Shown one piece after another: positions 7,822-15,861 of a stretch of 34,931 bases of DNA (position 1 is the first letter of the stretch; each line of letters opens with the position of its first letter). A program made the translations under genes and the position numbers. This stretch comes from Gemmatimonadales bacterium (GTDB lineage Bacteria; Gemmatimonadota; Gemmatimonadetes; Gemmatimonadales; GWC2-71-9): NCBI GenBank assembly GCA_011772755.1, contig WVYX01000092.1, forward strand, positions 38,658-73,588, read 5' to 3'. The notes under the pieces were generated by a model. That model saw only the letters and a list, made by a program, of their open reading frames with translations, was not told the DNA's origin and did no database searches.

Positions 7822-9123
7822 CTACCGACGTTCAGTAGAGTCCGGCCTTGTAATCACCGCCTCACTTCGTAGCCGCGCCGCGGTCCCCGGAAAGTCGAGC
7901 TGGCTCAAGGAGTCCACGAGCCAGGCCGAGCGAGCAGCGGGGTCACCAGCAACGATTCCCGGGGGACGCTGCCACGTGGAGCGAAGCGCGGCCCACTTCA
8001 CCGTCCCGTCCGGATCCAGCGTCACGCAGGCAACAGCGCCTCGATTGAGCGGCTCTCCCAGCGAAAAAGGCCCGTATGTCAGAAGATTCCCCAGCGAATA
8101 CAGGATGAGCGTCGCTCCTTGCCACTCCGCACCACGCAGCACGTGGGGACCGTGTCCGATCACCACTGATGCCCCCGCCCGGGCAGCGGTTCTGGCAAAC
8201 GCCACGGAATTGCCGCGATCCTCTCCGAGGAACATCTCGGTCGCGTCTGGGGTGCGCTGAGCGCCAACACCCTCGGCACCCATGTGCGCAGTCACTACCA
8301 CCCGCCTGTACCGTTGGACAGCCCGCGCAACGTGACGGAACACGGCCTCCAAGTCCCCCGGATCCGGTCCTGCCTGGGCGGTACTGAAGCCCAAGAACGC
8401 CACAGTGTCCCCCCTGCCGGTCGCCACCACCGTGGGCAACGTGTCAACACCCGTGGCATGAACGTCAGCAGACCGCAAGTGGCGGAGAGTGGCCTCCAAC
8501 CCCCGGCGCCCGGCGTCCATCGCATGGTTGTTGGCGAGATTGCCGATGACCTCCGCACCGTCACTGAGCCGCCGGAGGGCCGTCGCCGCCAAGGTCGGCT
8601 GACGGAACGCATAGCAGTTCCGGGAGCCGGGCCGGCACTTGGGCGGCGCCGGTCCTTCACCGATCGCCCCTTCGATGTTCAGCAGCACGACATCCGCATC
8701 CTCCACCAACGGGCGGAGTGGAGCCAGCAGCTCATGGGGATCGGGGAGGGCGGGGACCGGACGGCCCAGCCGCCTCTCAGCACGGAGCGCCCACAGTGTA
8801 TCCAAGTTGCTGCCGAGCATCACGTCGCCGCCAGCACAGACACGGACATCGTTTGCCGGGGGGGGAGCTGCCGGCCCGGGTGGGAGATCGAGGACAGGCT
8901 CCCCGAGGGTAGTGTCCGCAGCAACGGAGTCACCGGGTACTGCCGAGTCCGGGACGGCGCCAGCGGGCGGCGGCTCAGCCGCCGCCGGGACGCTGTCCTG
9001 GGGCGCCACCCTCGGTACCTGTCGCTCGCCCTGCGGTCGGCCTCCACTGCACGTCGCGACCAACAGTGTGACTGAGACCAGCAAGGCCAGCGTGAGAACG
9101 TGACCGGCAGGTGCGCGTTGCAT
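7822..9123 (-). CDS. CapA-family lipoprotein (PGA_cap metallophosphatase-like)
   Basis: The 433-aa protein begins with a lipoprotein signal peptide ending in the lipobox LLVATC, giving lipid attachment near residue 25. A Pro/Ala-rich linker of about 60 residues follows. The CapA domain begins at VCAGGDVMLGSNLD and contains VLLNIEGAIG, VIGNLANNHAMDAGRRG, VVVTAHMGAEG and VVIGHGPHVLRGAEW, the Asp/Asn/His metal-site motifs of this calcineurin-like fold. Family members are tied to poly-gamma-glutamate capsule handling, but most stray homologues have unknown substrates. No capBC genes lie nearby. ATG 9123 is chosen because it starts the signal peptide and lies 8 nt after the Nif3-like stop; the frame runs on to 9165 inside that gene. 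Confidence 0.85.
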   Translation of the reverse strand: MQRAPAGHVLTLALLVSVTLLVATCSGGRPQGERQVPRVAPQDSVPAAAEPPPAGAVPDSAVPGDSVAADTTLGEPVLDLPPGPAAPPPANDVRVCAGGDVMLGSNLDTLWALRAERRLGRPVPALPDPHELLAPLRPLVEDADVVLLNIEGAIGEGPAPPKCRPGSRNCYAFRQPTLAATALRRLSDGAEVIGNLANNHAMDAGRRGLEATLRHLRSADVHATGVDTLPTVVATGRGDTVAFLGFSTAQAGPDPGDLEAVFRHVARAVQRYRRVVVTAHMGAEGVGAQRTPDATEMFLGEDRGNSVAFARTAARAGASVVIGHGPHVLRGAEWQGATLILYSLGNLLTYGPFSLGEPLNRGAVACVTLDPDGTVKWAALRSTWQRPPGIVAGDPAARSAWLVDSLSQLDFPGTAARLRSEAVITRPDSTERR

Positions 9124-9131
9124 CCGCCGCG

Positions 9132-9890
9132 TCACAACCCCGTGGGATGATCGACGAACTCCCACGGCAACCCAAACTCTCCCTCAATGTGTGCCGCCAG
9201 GGCCTTTACACCGACTGTCTCCGTGGCGTAGTGCCCCGCGTAGATCACGTTGAGCCTCCATTCCTCGGCGTCGAAATGGGTATGGTGCGGACCCTCTCCG
9301 CTCACGTAGGTGTCCAGGCCGGCTTCCCATGCCGCGCGGATCATGTCCCCGGCTCCACCGGTGATCACACCAATGCGGCGCACCAGCTCCGGACCCGTGG
9401 GAATCAGGTGGGGCTCGACTCCAAGCGCGCCACGGATCCGGTCCACCAGCTCCTCCCGGCTGACCTCGAGGGTTCCGGCCACCCCGATCTCATGCCCTCG
9501 GTAAACGCCGAACCGCTCCGTCGCATCCACCCCGAGCATCCTGGCCAGCACGGCGTTGTTGCCGACCTCCGGATGCAGGTCCAGGGGGGTGTGCGCTGCG
9601 TACAGCGCGATTCCGCTCTGGACGAGCTTCCGAACCCGCCTACCGTGTCGGCCCGTCAGAGGCTGAACGCCACCCCAGAACAGTCCGTGGTGCACCAGGA
9701 GGAAGTCGGCTCCCCGCTCGGCAGCTGCGTCAATGGTTGCCTGACAGGCGTCCACTGCCGCCACCACATGCTCCACCGTGCCGTCGTGCTCGACCTGGAG
9801 CCCGTTGACGGCGTTGGGCTCGTCAGCGACCTCCGCGATGCGCAAATAGTCGTCTAGATAGGCAGTGAGGTCCCTGAGTCGCGCTGGCAT
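9132..9890 (-). CDS. Nif3-like dinuclear metal centre protein (YbgI family)
   Basis: The 252-aa product matches the Nif3/YbgI family, toroidal hexamers with a two-metal site and an often GTP-cyclohydrolase-I-type-2 label. Diagnostic segments are the N-terminal NGLQVEHDGTVEHVVAAVDA, the metal-binding FLLVHHGLFWGGV and AAHTPLDLHPEVGNNAVLAR, and the C-terminal TYVSGEGPHHTHFDAEE and VIYAGHYATETVGVKALA. All expected His/Asp/Glu ligands are visible. The physiological reaction of the family is unsettled. ATG 9890 has an AGGAG site 12 nt upstream. It is followed 8 nt later by the CapA-like gene, so the two probably share a transcript. Confidence 0.9.
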   Translation of the reverse strand: MPARLRDLTAYLDDYLRIAEVADEPNAVNGLQVEHDGTVEHVVAAVDACQATIDAAAERGADFLLVHHGLFWGGVQPLTGRHGRRVRKLVQSGIALYAAHTPLDLHPEVGNNAVLARMLGVDATERFGVYRGHEIGVAGTLEVSREELVDRIRGALGVEPHLIPTGPELVRRIGVITGGAGDMIRAAWEAGLDTYVSGEGPHHTHFDAEEWRLNVIYAGHYATETVGVKALAAHIEGEFGLPWEFVDHPTGL

Positions 9891-10100
9891 GCTCGAAATC
9901 AGCTCCTGGGAGGAGCGTACAACACGGCTCGCCGCTGCGTCACTGTCCGCACAGTATCCCGTTGCTGACCGGACATCTATTAATATCGCGCATGCCTAAC
10001 TGCTTGAGCGGGCATGGCCAATGCAGCCGCTAGTAGACACTTGCCGCTTGGCAGCTGGAAGTCACATCATATGTGGGAGAATCACGCTTTCCACAGACTA
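9891..10100. other. Intergenic stretch between bactofilin and Nif3-like genes
   Basis: These 210 bp lie downstream of the bactofilin stop and upstream of the Nif3-like start, both on the minus strand. An AT-rich patch around 9975-9990 (TATTAATA on both strands) could hold a -10 for the Nif3-like operon. No clear -35 and no hairpin terminator after bactofilin were found. Confidence 0.4.
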
Positions 10101-10592
10101 TCAACCGGCGGGCGAGTGGGTGTACGGCTGGGTTTCCGCCACCGGTTCTGCGGCGGAGTTGGTAGACGGCGATCCAGTCGCAACGGCGGCACCTTGCTCG
10201 AGCGCTTTCGGGTCCCCCATTCGCACGTGCCCGTTCACCTCACCACCTTCCTGGACGATCAGCTTCTTCGTCACGATGTCGCCGTGGACCGTAGAGCCCT
10301 GCTGGACTTCCACTCGCTCATCAGCGTAGATCGAGCCCACCACCTTTCCCCCGACGATCGCGTCGCGGGTGAACACATCTCCCTCTATCAGGCCACCCTT
10401 GGCCACCAACACCTCGCGATCGGCACGGATGCTCCCTTCTACCGCACCCTCGACCTTGATCACGCCATCGGAAGCGAGCTCGCCGACGACCCGCATGCCG
10501 ACGGCCACAATCGATAGGTTACCCTCCCGACCGGCCTGCTTCCCGGACGACTCCGCAGAATGCTCGCTACCGCCGGAGGAGAACTTACCCAT
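10101..10592 (-). CDS. Bactofilin
   Basis: The 163-aa protein is a bactofilin (DUF583), a nucleotide-independent polymer-forming cytoskeletal protein. The right-handed beta-helix core spans roughly residues 25-125 with repeating turns such as VVGELASDGVIKVEGAVEGS, LIEGDVFTRDAIVGGKVVGS and STVHGDIVTKKLIVQEGGEV. Short disordered tails flank it, as usual for the family. Bactofilins scaffold cell-wall enzymes and, in some bacteria, ParABS components. ATG 10592 begins 2 nt after the M23 peptidase stop and has a CAGGAG site 8 nt upstream inside that gene. Its position directly after parA-parB-M23 fits a shared role at a cell-pole or envelope site, which is inference from gene order. Confidence 0.92.
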   Translation of the reverse strand: MGKFSSGGSEHSAESSGKQAGREGNLSIVAVGMRVVGELASDGVIKVEGAVEGSIRADREVLVAKGGLIEGDVFTRDAIVGGKVVGSIYADERVEVQQGSTVHGDIVTKKLIVQEGGEVNGHVRMGDPKALEQGAAVATGSPSTNSAAEPVAETQPYTHSPAG

Positions 10593-10594
10593 GC

Positions 10595-11389
10595 TCAGGA
10601 CTCCTGGTTGATCAGTGAACGGGGGTCGATGAACTGTCCCTGGTGGAGAATCTCGAAGTGTAGGTGGGGAGCTGTGGACCGGCCGGTTGATCCCGACAGG
10701 GCGATCACCTGTCCTGCACCCACCGAGTCGTTGACGTCGGCCAGCAAGCGCGATGCGTGCCCGTACATCGTCTCATAGCCCTCTGGATGCTGCACTCGGA
10801 CGAAGAGCCCGTATTCGGGATCCTCGCCAGCCCGGACCACTACTCCGCCACCCGCAGCCCGGATGGGCGTACCGACGGGTACGGCAATGTCGATCCCAGA
10901 GTGAGCACCGCCGCTCGCATCGCTCCCAACGGTCCCCCGGGTGACGATCCCGGGCTCCCGTAGCGGCCAGTGGCGCGGCACTGAGGGGCCGAGCTCGTAT
11001 TGCGGAGTCTCGCCCGGCATCCGAGCCAGGACAGCGTGTGCCACTGGCAAGTCACTGTCAGCACGCGTGCGTGTTCGGACGATGTCTCCACCGAGCATTG
11101 TGCGCATCTGGTCGTAGTGAGCTTCGACCTCTTCCAGGGTTGCGGCAAGCTCATGCACCTTCTCGTTCTCGGCGCGGAGCCGGTCGATCTCCCTATTCAG
11201 GGACGGTACCCGGGCAGCCGTCCTGGCAATTGGGGTGTAGAGGATCGCCGCAAGGACAATTAGGACTGCGAGCGTCGTCCCGGTCACCCCGGCGACGCGA
11301 ACAAGCCAGAGTGGGAGTCTGACGGACCGAGAGGTCAGATCGCCGTCCCGGTGCATCATGAACATGACGGTTCGGCGCGCGCGACTCAT
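10595..11389 (-). CDS. Membrane-anchored M23 (LytM) peptidoglycan endopeptidase
   Basis: The 264-aa protein has a cytoplasmic basic N-terminus, one transmembrane helix at about 28-55, a short coiled coil at about 62-98 (SLNREIDRLRAENEKVHELA) and a C-terminal LytM domain from about residue 160. The zinc ligands are intact: H163 and D167 in HSGIDIA, H211 in YGHAS, and H242/H244 in PHLHFE. It should therefore be catalytically active on peptidoglycan cross-bridges. TM plus coiled coil plus LytM is the layout often found encoded beside bactofilins. ATG 11389 overlaps the parB stop (ATGA), and the bactofilin gene follows 2 nt after the stop. A later in-frame ATG (residue 9) is possible. Confidence 0.92.
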   Translation of the reverse strand: MSRARRTVMFMMHRDGDLTSRSVRLPLWLVRVAGVTGTTLAVLIVLAAILYTPIARTAARVPSLNREIDRLRAENEKVHELAATLEEVEAHYDQMRTMLGGDIVRTRTRADSDLPVAHAVLARMPGETPQYELGPSVPRHWPLREPGIVTRGTVGSDASGGAHSGIDIAVPVGTPIRAAGGGVVVRAGEDPEYGLFVRVQHPEGYETMYGHASRLLADVNDSVGAGQVIALSGSTGRSTAPHLHFEILHQGQFIDPRSLINQES

Positions 11390-12285
11390 CCGTCGAACGG
11401 TTCTCCGAGTACGATCTCCAGGATACGAGCCAAGTCGTCGTGGGAATAGAAGTTGATCGTGAGGCGACCGCTGGCCTTGCCGCGGGTCGACACCCGCACA
11501 TCCGTCTGCAGTCGGCGCCTCAAGGCCTCCTCTACCCGCCGTACCTCGGGGTCCGCCCGCCGTCCCCCCCGGGGGCGTCGTGCGGGGGCACGCCCGCGAC
11601 GCGCCAAGGCCTCCACCTCCCGTACCGACAACTCCCGGTCCACCGCCACGCGAGCCAGCCGCTCGACATCATCGGGGTTCTCAAAGGCGAGCAGGGCGCG
11701 GGCGTGTCCTGTGCCGAGCTTTCCGGCGTGCACGAGATCCTGCACCGCCTGCGGCAGCTTGAGCAGACGCAGCGCGTTCGTCACGGTCGACCGCTCCCGG
11801 CTCACAAGCTCACCCACCCCCGCCTGCGACACCCCGAAATCGTCAATCAAGCGACGGTACCCACGCGCCTCATCGATCGGTGACAGCGCGTCGCGTTGCA
11901 GGTTCTCGACCAACGCGAGGGTCAGCAGCGTTTGATCATCCGCATCCCGCACCACCGCACCGATGTCCGTCCATCCGAGCCGCTGCGCAGCGCGCCAGCG
12001 ACGCTCACCTGCGATCAACTCGAACGCCCCGTTATCGGCCGGTCGGGCGACGACGGGCTGCAACAGGCCCGCGCTCCGCATCGACTCAGCGAGCTCGGCA
12101 ACCGCTGCCTCGTCCACTACCTGTCGAGGTTGGTAAGGGTTGGGCCGCAGCGCGCTGACAGGAATCTGGGTAAGCGTTCCCTCCGCCCGCGCTTCAGCAA
12201 CCGTGGAGGGACCGAGCAGTGCTTCGAGCCCGCGGCCGAGGCGCCGTCGTCCGGTTGACCCTGTCACGCTGTCCCCACGTCTCAT
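11386..12285 (-). CDS. parB: Chromosome-partitioning protein ParB
   Basis: The 299-aa protein has the ParB CTPase fold with box [11 protein letters not shown] and box [15 protein letters not shown]. The helix-turn-helix that reads parS follows ([19 protein letters not shown] then [10 protein letters not shown]). A C-terminal dimerisation domain ends at [15 protein letters not shown]. It loads onto parS, slides as a CTP clamp and is moved by ParA. ATG 12285 overlaps the parA stop by 4 nt (ATGA), and the gene overlaps the M23 start in the same way, so three genes are coupled. Two parS-like sites lie just upstream of parA, at 13341 and 13724, matching the expected cis target. Confidence 0.96.
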   Translation of the reverse strand: MRRGDSVTGSTGRRRLGRGLEALLGPSTVAEARAEGTLTQIPVSALRPNPYQPRQVVDEAAVAELAESMRSAGLLQPVVARPADNGAFELIAGERRWRAAQRLGWTDIGAVVRDADDQTLLTLALVENLQRDALSPIDEARGYRRLIDDFGVSQAGVGELVSRERSTVTNALRLLKLPQAVQDLVHAGKLGTGHARALLAFENPDDVERLARVAVDRELSVREVEALARRGRAPARRPRGGRRADPEVRRVEEALRRRLQTDVRVSTRGKASGRLTINFYSHDDLARILEIVLGEPFDG

Positions 12286-13106
12286 GCCAGCGTCACTTGC
12301 GTTGCCGCTTCCGTGGTGAGCGCACCCGCCTCTCCCTCCGCCACGCGACGCATCAACTCCTGTCCGAGGGCGAGGTAGCTCTTGGCTCCAACCGACTGCA
12401 CGTCATACATCAAGATCGGCTTCCCGAAGCTCGGCGCCTCAGCGAGACGCACATTCCGCGGAATCACCGTGCGGTACACCTTGCGGCCGAAGTACTCCTT
12501 CGCCTCAGCCGCGACCTGTCTCGAGAGATTCAACCGGGCGTCGTACATCGTGAGCAAGACGCCTTCGATCGCCAAATCGGCGTTGCAGTTCTGCTGCACC
12601 AGCCGCACGGTGTTCAACAGCTTCGACAGACCTTCCAAGGCGTAGTACTCACACTGAATGGGGATCAGCACTGAATCGGCAGCGGTGAGCATGTTGAGGG
12701 TGAGGAGACCGAGCGAAGGCGGGCAATCAATCAGCACGAATTCGTACGCGTCCCGCACGGGGGCAAGTGTCCGGCGCATCACAGCCTCGCGCCCGGACCA
12801 GTTTACCAGCTCCACCTCTGCCCCTACCAGATCCTGCGTTGCCGGGACCACGTCGAGAGTGGGGAAATTGACATTCGACTCGATCACGTCGGACAGCGGC
12901 ACACCGTCCATGAGCGCATCATACAGCGAGTTGCCGACATCCCGAGGCTCGATTCCGATCCCGCTGGTCGCGTTGGCCTGGGGGTCTCCGTCCACCAGGA
13001 GCGTGCGACGCTCAGCCGCAGCGAGGGACGCCGCGAGGTTGACGGCGGTGGTCGTCTTGCCCACGCCCCCTTTTTGATTCGCGATCGCGATTACCCTACT
13101 CTTCAC
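12282..13106 (-). CDS. parA: Chromosome-partitioning ATPase ParA (Soj family)
   Basis: About 274 aa, short Soj-type ParA without an N-terminal HTH. The deviant Walker A motif [18 protein letters not shown] is near residue 11, with Walker A' [11 protein letters not shown] and Walker [15 protein letters not shown]. The DNA-bound ATP dimer guides ParB-parS complexes to cell poles. The start is taken at GTG 13106 (giving [11 protein letters not shown]). GTG 13118 is an alternative, and the open frame extends to 13190 with no family-like residues. Ribosome-binding sites are weak for both. A TATATT hexamer at 13199-13204 followed by a CCCGAC/GTCGGG hairpin (13183-13196) may be its promoter and leader. 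Confidence 0.95.
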   Translation of the reverse strand: MKSRVIAIANQKGGVGKTTTAVNLAASLAAAERRTLLVDGDPQANATSGIGIEPRDVGNSLYDALMDGVPLSDVIESNVNFPTLDVVPATQDLVGAEVELVNWSGREAVMRRTLAPVRDAYEFVLIDCPPSLGLLTLNMLTAADSVLIPIQCEYYALEGLSKLLNTVRLVQQNCNADLAIEGVLLTMYDARLNLSRQVAAEAKEYFGRKVYRTVIPRNVRLAEAPSFGKPILMYDVQSVGAKSYLALGQELMRRVAEGEAGALTTEAATQVTLA

Positions 13107-13182
13107 CTCGTAAGCCACTGTATCACAATAGGTTATGCAATGCCATGGGGGCGGGATGGAGGCTCGGCGAACCGGGCCGGAA

Positions 13183-13204
13183 CCCGACACGTCGGGCCAA
13201 TATA
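13183..13204 (-). promoter_or_regulatory. Candidate parA -10 element and 5' hairpin
   Basis: On the minus strand TATATT (13204-13199) is followed directly by CCCGACGTGTCGGG (13196-13183), six-base arms around GT. A transcript starting about 7 nt after the hexamer would begin within this hairpin. It could be an operator for ParA/ParB autoregulation or simply an RNA stem. No good -35 was found. Confidence 0.35.
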
Positions 13205-13340
13205 CAGGGGGTCTCGCCCACCCGCCACCGTGGCGCCACTGAGGCCAGACCCCTCAGTCCCCGGCCAGATGGCCCCATCCCGCTGTGAGTCACTGACTTC
13301 CGCACCTTGTGCCATGCCACGCCGTGCAATGGGCCGTCCG

Positions 13341-13354
13341 GTTCCACGTGAAAC
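13341..13354. promoter_or_regulatory. parS-like site 1 (one mismatch), centred in an inverted repeat
   Basis: The sequence GTTCCACGTGAAAC differs by one base from the canonical parS core GTTTCACGTGAAAC. It is flanked by GCAATGGGCC at 13326-13335 and its exact complement GGCCCATTGC at 13357-13366, so the site sits at the centre of a 41-bp inverted repeat. It lies about 235 bp upstream of the parA start. The neighbouring parB makes a ParB-binding role likely. Confidence 0.85.
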
Positions 13355-13492
13355 CTGGCCCATTGCCGATCGGCCAGCCACGTTGCTCCTGTCCGTTCAG
13401 GCGGTACCCTCTGGGCACAACCATGCTCCTCCAGGCCCAAAAGAGTCCCGTTGGGCGCAGGTCTTGACTCCTGCAATAACCGCAGGTGTTAA

Positions 13493-13569
13493 GTCCCGGG
13501 TGCCTGGCACTAGGGAATGCGCGAGGTCGGCACCCGAGACGCTAGCACCCACACGCAGAACCCAGCACG
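13493..13569 (-). repeat. Dispersed hairpin repeat, copy 1 (inverted relative to copy 2)
   Basis: The reverse complement of this segment matches 15754-15831 at about 64 of 78 positions with one gap. The shared blocks include GTGCTGGGT, GGGTGCTAG, TGCCGACCTC and a terminal CACCC-GGGAC segment. It is internally self-complementary (GGGTGC and GCACCC arms) but more worn than copy 2. It lies between the two parS sites, in the mnmG-parA gap. Weaker similarity to copy 2 continues for several tens of bases on the low-coordinate side (TGCGCCCAACGGGACT against CGCGCCCGAAGGGACC). Confidence 0.75.
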
Positions 13570-13723
13570 CCGGTGGTACCACTCACCGACACGCGATCCC
13601 TGCAGCGAGGCCGGAGCCCTGGCAGTTCTCCCTGCCCGTAGGCTGCCCTCAGTACGCTACGCCCTCCGCGGACGCGGCGATCGCGGGTACAGGCTGGTGC
13701 CACCAGGGGACCTGAGTCACGGA

Positions 13724-13737
13724 GTTTCACGTGAAAC
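13724..13737. promoter_or_regulatory. parS site 2 (perfect 14-bp core)
   Basis: The sequence GTTTCACGTGAAAC is the perfect palindromic core of the canonical bacterial parS site; flanking bases A and G differ from the 16-mer ends. It lies 58 bp downstream of the mnmG stop and about 620 bp upstream of the parA start. Given parB in the same locus, this is a high-confidence ParB nucleation site. Confidence 0.95.
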
Positions 13738-13795
13738 GACTGGCCAGGAGGTCAGCCCTGCGGTCTCAGACCATAAGATATTGTTCTACAAATAG

Positions 13796-15670
13796 TTATG
13801 CAGCACTACGTCGGCGCCGGACTACCTCCAGCACGAGGTTCTGCAGGTCGCTTGGGGACACACCGGGTATCCGCCCCGCTTGGGCCAACGACTCTGGACG
13901 AACTAGATCCAGTTTCTGGCGGGCTTCCGTGCTGAGGCTCTGCAGTTCCATGTAGGAAAGGTCTGGTGGGAGCCGGAAGTCCGCCATCTCCGCGAGCTTC
14001 TGCGCCGCCTGCCGCTCACGCTCGAGGTAGCCGGCGTACTTGAGTTCTATCTCTGCGGACATCCAGACGTCGTCGGTCGCCTCAGGAACCTGCATCCCAC
14101 ACCTGTCCAAGAGTTGCCGCAGCGCAACGCCCGGCCGACGGGCAAGCTCACCCACTCGCTGGGGTTCCCTAACAAGAGCCTGACCCAGCTCCTGCAGCAG
14201 ACTGTTTGCGGCCTTCGTTTCAATCGTTGTCTCCCGGGCGACGGCAATGAGCTCCTCCTCTTCCCTCAGCCGCCTCTCAAGCTCGCGACGCTCATCGGTT
14301 CCGAGCATTCCCAATTTGGTGGCCAACGGGCCCAACCGCTTGAGAGCGTTGTCCTGACGCAGAAGGAGGCGGAACTCGGCCCGCGACGTAAACAGCCTGT
14401 AGGGTTCATCCACGCCACGCGTTATGAGATCATCCACCAGGACTCCGATATAGCCATCGTCACGACCGAGTACCACCGGCTCCCGATCTCGGAGCTGCCG
14501 AACCGCATTGATGCCCGCGACTAGGCCCTGGCCCCCCGCCTCCTCGTAGCCCGTCGTGCCGTTGATCTGTCCAGCGAAGAACAGACCCTCAACCGCCTTC
14601 ACCTCCAGCCACGGCGTGAGCTGCTGCGGTGCATAGTAGTCGTACTCGATGGCGTATCCGGGCCGTGTCATTCTGGCGTGCTCGAGTCCCGGAACTGCTT
14701 GTAGAAAAAGGATTTGCGTTGAAATGGGCAGCGAGGTCGAGAGCCCGTTCACATACAGCTCGGCGGTCTGAAGCCCTTCCGGCTCCAGGAAGATCTGGTG
14801 CCGCTCAGCATCCGGAAACTTGACGATCTTGTCCTCGATCGACGGGCAGTACCGAGGCCCCCGCCCGGCAATGACGCCGCCATAGAGCGCCGACTGGTGA
14901 ATGTCCCGCCGAATGATCTCCTTGAGTTCGGCCCCCGCCCACGTGACCCAGCAGGGCCGCTGTTCGGGACGCGAACCACGCTCAAAGTGGGAGAAACGAT
15001 ACTCAAGCTCCTCACCGTCTTGACGCTCCAGCTTGCTGTAGTCGACCGAACGTCCGTCCACCCTCGGCGGTGTTCCGGTCTTGAACCGACCCACCGCTAG
15101 CCCGATCGACTCGAGCTGCTCAGCAAGGTCCACCACGGCGGGATCGCCAGCGCGTCCGGCAGGGACCCGAGTCGTTGTTCCAATGTGAATCGTACCGCGG
15201 AGGAAGGTGCCGGCAGTCAGGACAACAACCGGGGCGCGAACCGCTCGACCGTCCGTCGTGTGGACGCCGCTCACCCGGTTCCCGTCTAGTCGGAGCGCCA
15301 TCACCGTTCCCTGCACGAGATCGAGGTTCGGCTGCTCCTCCAGCAGCGCGCGCATTGCCCGCCGGTACAGTCCACGGTCACACTGGGCCCGAGGCGCCCA
15401 CACCGCGGGCCCTTTCGATCGGTTCAGCATGCGGAACTGGATGGTGGCCCGGTCCGCCGCCCGCGCCATGACCCCGCCGAACGCATCCACCTCGCGCACC
15501 ACGGTGCCCTTGGCAATGCCCCCAATCGCCGGGTTGCAGGACATCTGCCCGATGGTTTCCAGATTGGCAGTGACCAGAAGCACCCGTGCGCCGAGCCGGG
15601 CTGCGGCGTTGGCGGCCTCGGAACCCGCATGTCCGCCACCGACGACAATCACGTCGTAGTCCCACTGCAT
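13796..15670 (-). CDS. mnmG: tRNA uridine-5-carboxymethylaminomethyl modification enzyme MnmG (GidA)
   Basis: The 624-aa flavoprotein, with MnmE, places the (carboxymethyl)aminomethyl group on U34 of certain tRNAs. The N-terminal FAD motif VIVVGGGHAGSEAANAAA is near residue 7. The signatures SCNPAIGGIAKGTVVREVDA, GRFKTGTPPRVDGRSVDY, GPRYCPSIEDKIVKFPD and TTGYEEAGGQGLVAGINA are all present, as is the C-terminal helical domain ending GIPGVSPSDLQNLVLEV-like. Length is typical. ATG 15670 is preferred over TTG 15679. A TATACT hexamer ends 10 nt upstream, suggesting a very short leader. It lies upstream of parA but is separated by 690 bp carrying parS sites. Confidence 0.97.
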   Translation of the reverse strand: MQWDYDVIVVGGGHAGSEAANAAARLGARVLLVTANLETIGQMSCNPAIGGIAKGTVVREVDAFGGVMARAADRATIQFRMLNRSKGPAVWAPRAQCDRGLYRRAMRALLEEQPNLDLVQGTVMALRLDGNRVSGVHTTDGRAVRAPVVVLTAGTFLRGTIHIGTTTRVPAGRAGDPAVVDLAEQLESIGLAVGRFKTGTPPRVDGRSVDYSKLERQDGEELEYRFSHFERGSRPEQRPCWVTWAGAELKEIIRRDIHQSALYGGVIAGRGPRYCPSIEDKIVKFPDAERHQIFLEPEGLQTAELYVNGLSTSLPISTQILFLQAVPGLEHARMTRPGYAIEYDYYAPQQLTPWLEVKAVEGLFFAGQINGTTGYEEAGGQGLVAGINAVRQLRDREPVVLGRDDGYIGVLVDDLITRGVDEPYRLFTSRAEFRLLLRQDNALKRLGPLATKLGMLGTDERRELERRLREEEELIAVARETTIETKAANSLLQELGQALVREPQRVGELARRPGVALRQLLDRCGMQVPEATDDVWMSAEIELKYAGYLERERQAAQKLAEMADFRLPPDLSYMELQSLSTEARQKLDLVRPESLAQAGRIPGVSPSDLQNLVLEVVRRRRSAA

Positions 15671-15680
15671 AAGGCTCAAA

Positions 15681-15686
15681 AGTATA
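15681..15686 (-). promoter_or_regulatory. Candidate mnmG -10 element
   Basis: The minus strand reads TATACT ending 10 nt before the mnmG ATG at 15670. This would give a leader of only a few nucleotides. No -35 of quality is present 17 nt upstream, so this rests on the hexamer and its position. Confidence 0.4.
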
Positions 15687-15753
15687 GCGAGGAGAATGAT
15701 TGAGGGGGTAGGCGGGAGCGTTAGGCGCCCCGGCGCGAAGACATGACGGACGG

Positions 15754-15831
15754 GGTGCTGGGTCCTTGGTGTTGGGTGCTAGGGTCTTGGATGCCGACCT
15801 CCCGCATCCCCTAGAACCAAGCACCCAGGAC
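15754..15831 (+). repeat. Dispersed hairpin repeat, copy 2, downstream of the four-helix-bundle gene
   Basis: This copy forms an imperfect inverted repeat: 15759-15783 pairs with 15810-15834 at 20 of 25 positions around a 26-nt loop. The arms are made of repeated GGGTGCTTGG/GGGTGCTAGG-like units. Its inverted relative lies at 13493-13569, about 82 percent identical. It sits between the mnmG promoter and the stop of the four-helix-bundle gene. Such GGTGCTGGGT-type repeats beside four-helix-bundle genes are something I recall from other genomes, but I cannot cite a source. Confidence 0.75.
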
Positions 15832-15861
15832 CTACCACCGGCAGTGAATGCGCACCAACGC

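Larger units (their letters stand above)
13107..13795. other. Long mnmG-parA intergenic region with parS sites and a repeat
   Basis: This 690-bp stretch has no convincing gene. rsmG (gidB), often found between mnmG and parA, is absent. It holds a possible parA promoter and 5' hairpin (13183-13204), one parS site inside a long inverted repeat (13326-13366), a 77-bp degenerate hairpin repeat (13493-13569) and a second, perfect-core parS (13724-13737). The open frames crossing it do not resemble any family. No DnaA-box cluster or AT-rich unwinding region is visible, so an origin here is not supported. Confidence 0.7.

Noticed and set aside
13074-13715. A 213-codon plus-strand frame crossing the mnmG-parA gap
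   Set aside because: It begins inside parA, crosses a parS site and the hairpin repeat, and resembles only the antisense frame of repeat copy 2; the similarity is explained by the DNA repeat.
13107-13795. A replication origin next to mnmG
   Set aside because: No cluster of DnaA boxes or AT-rich unwinding region is visible; parS sites alone do not define an origin.
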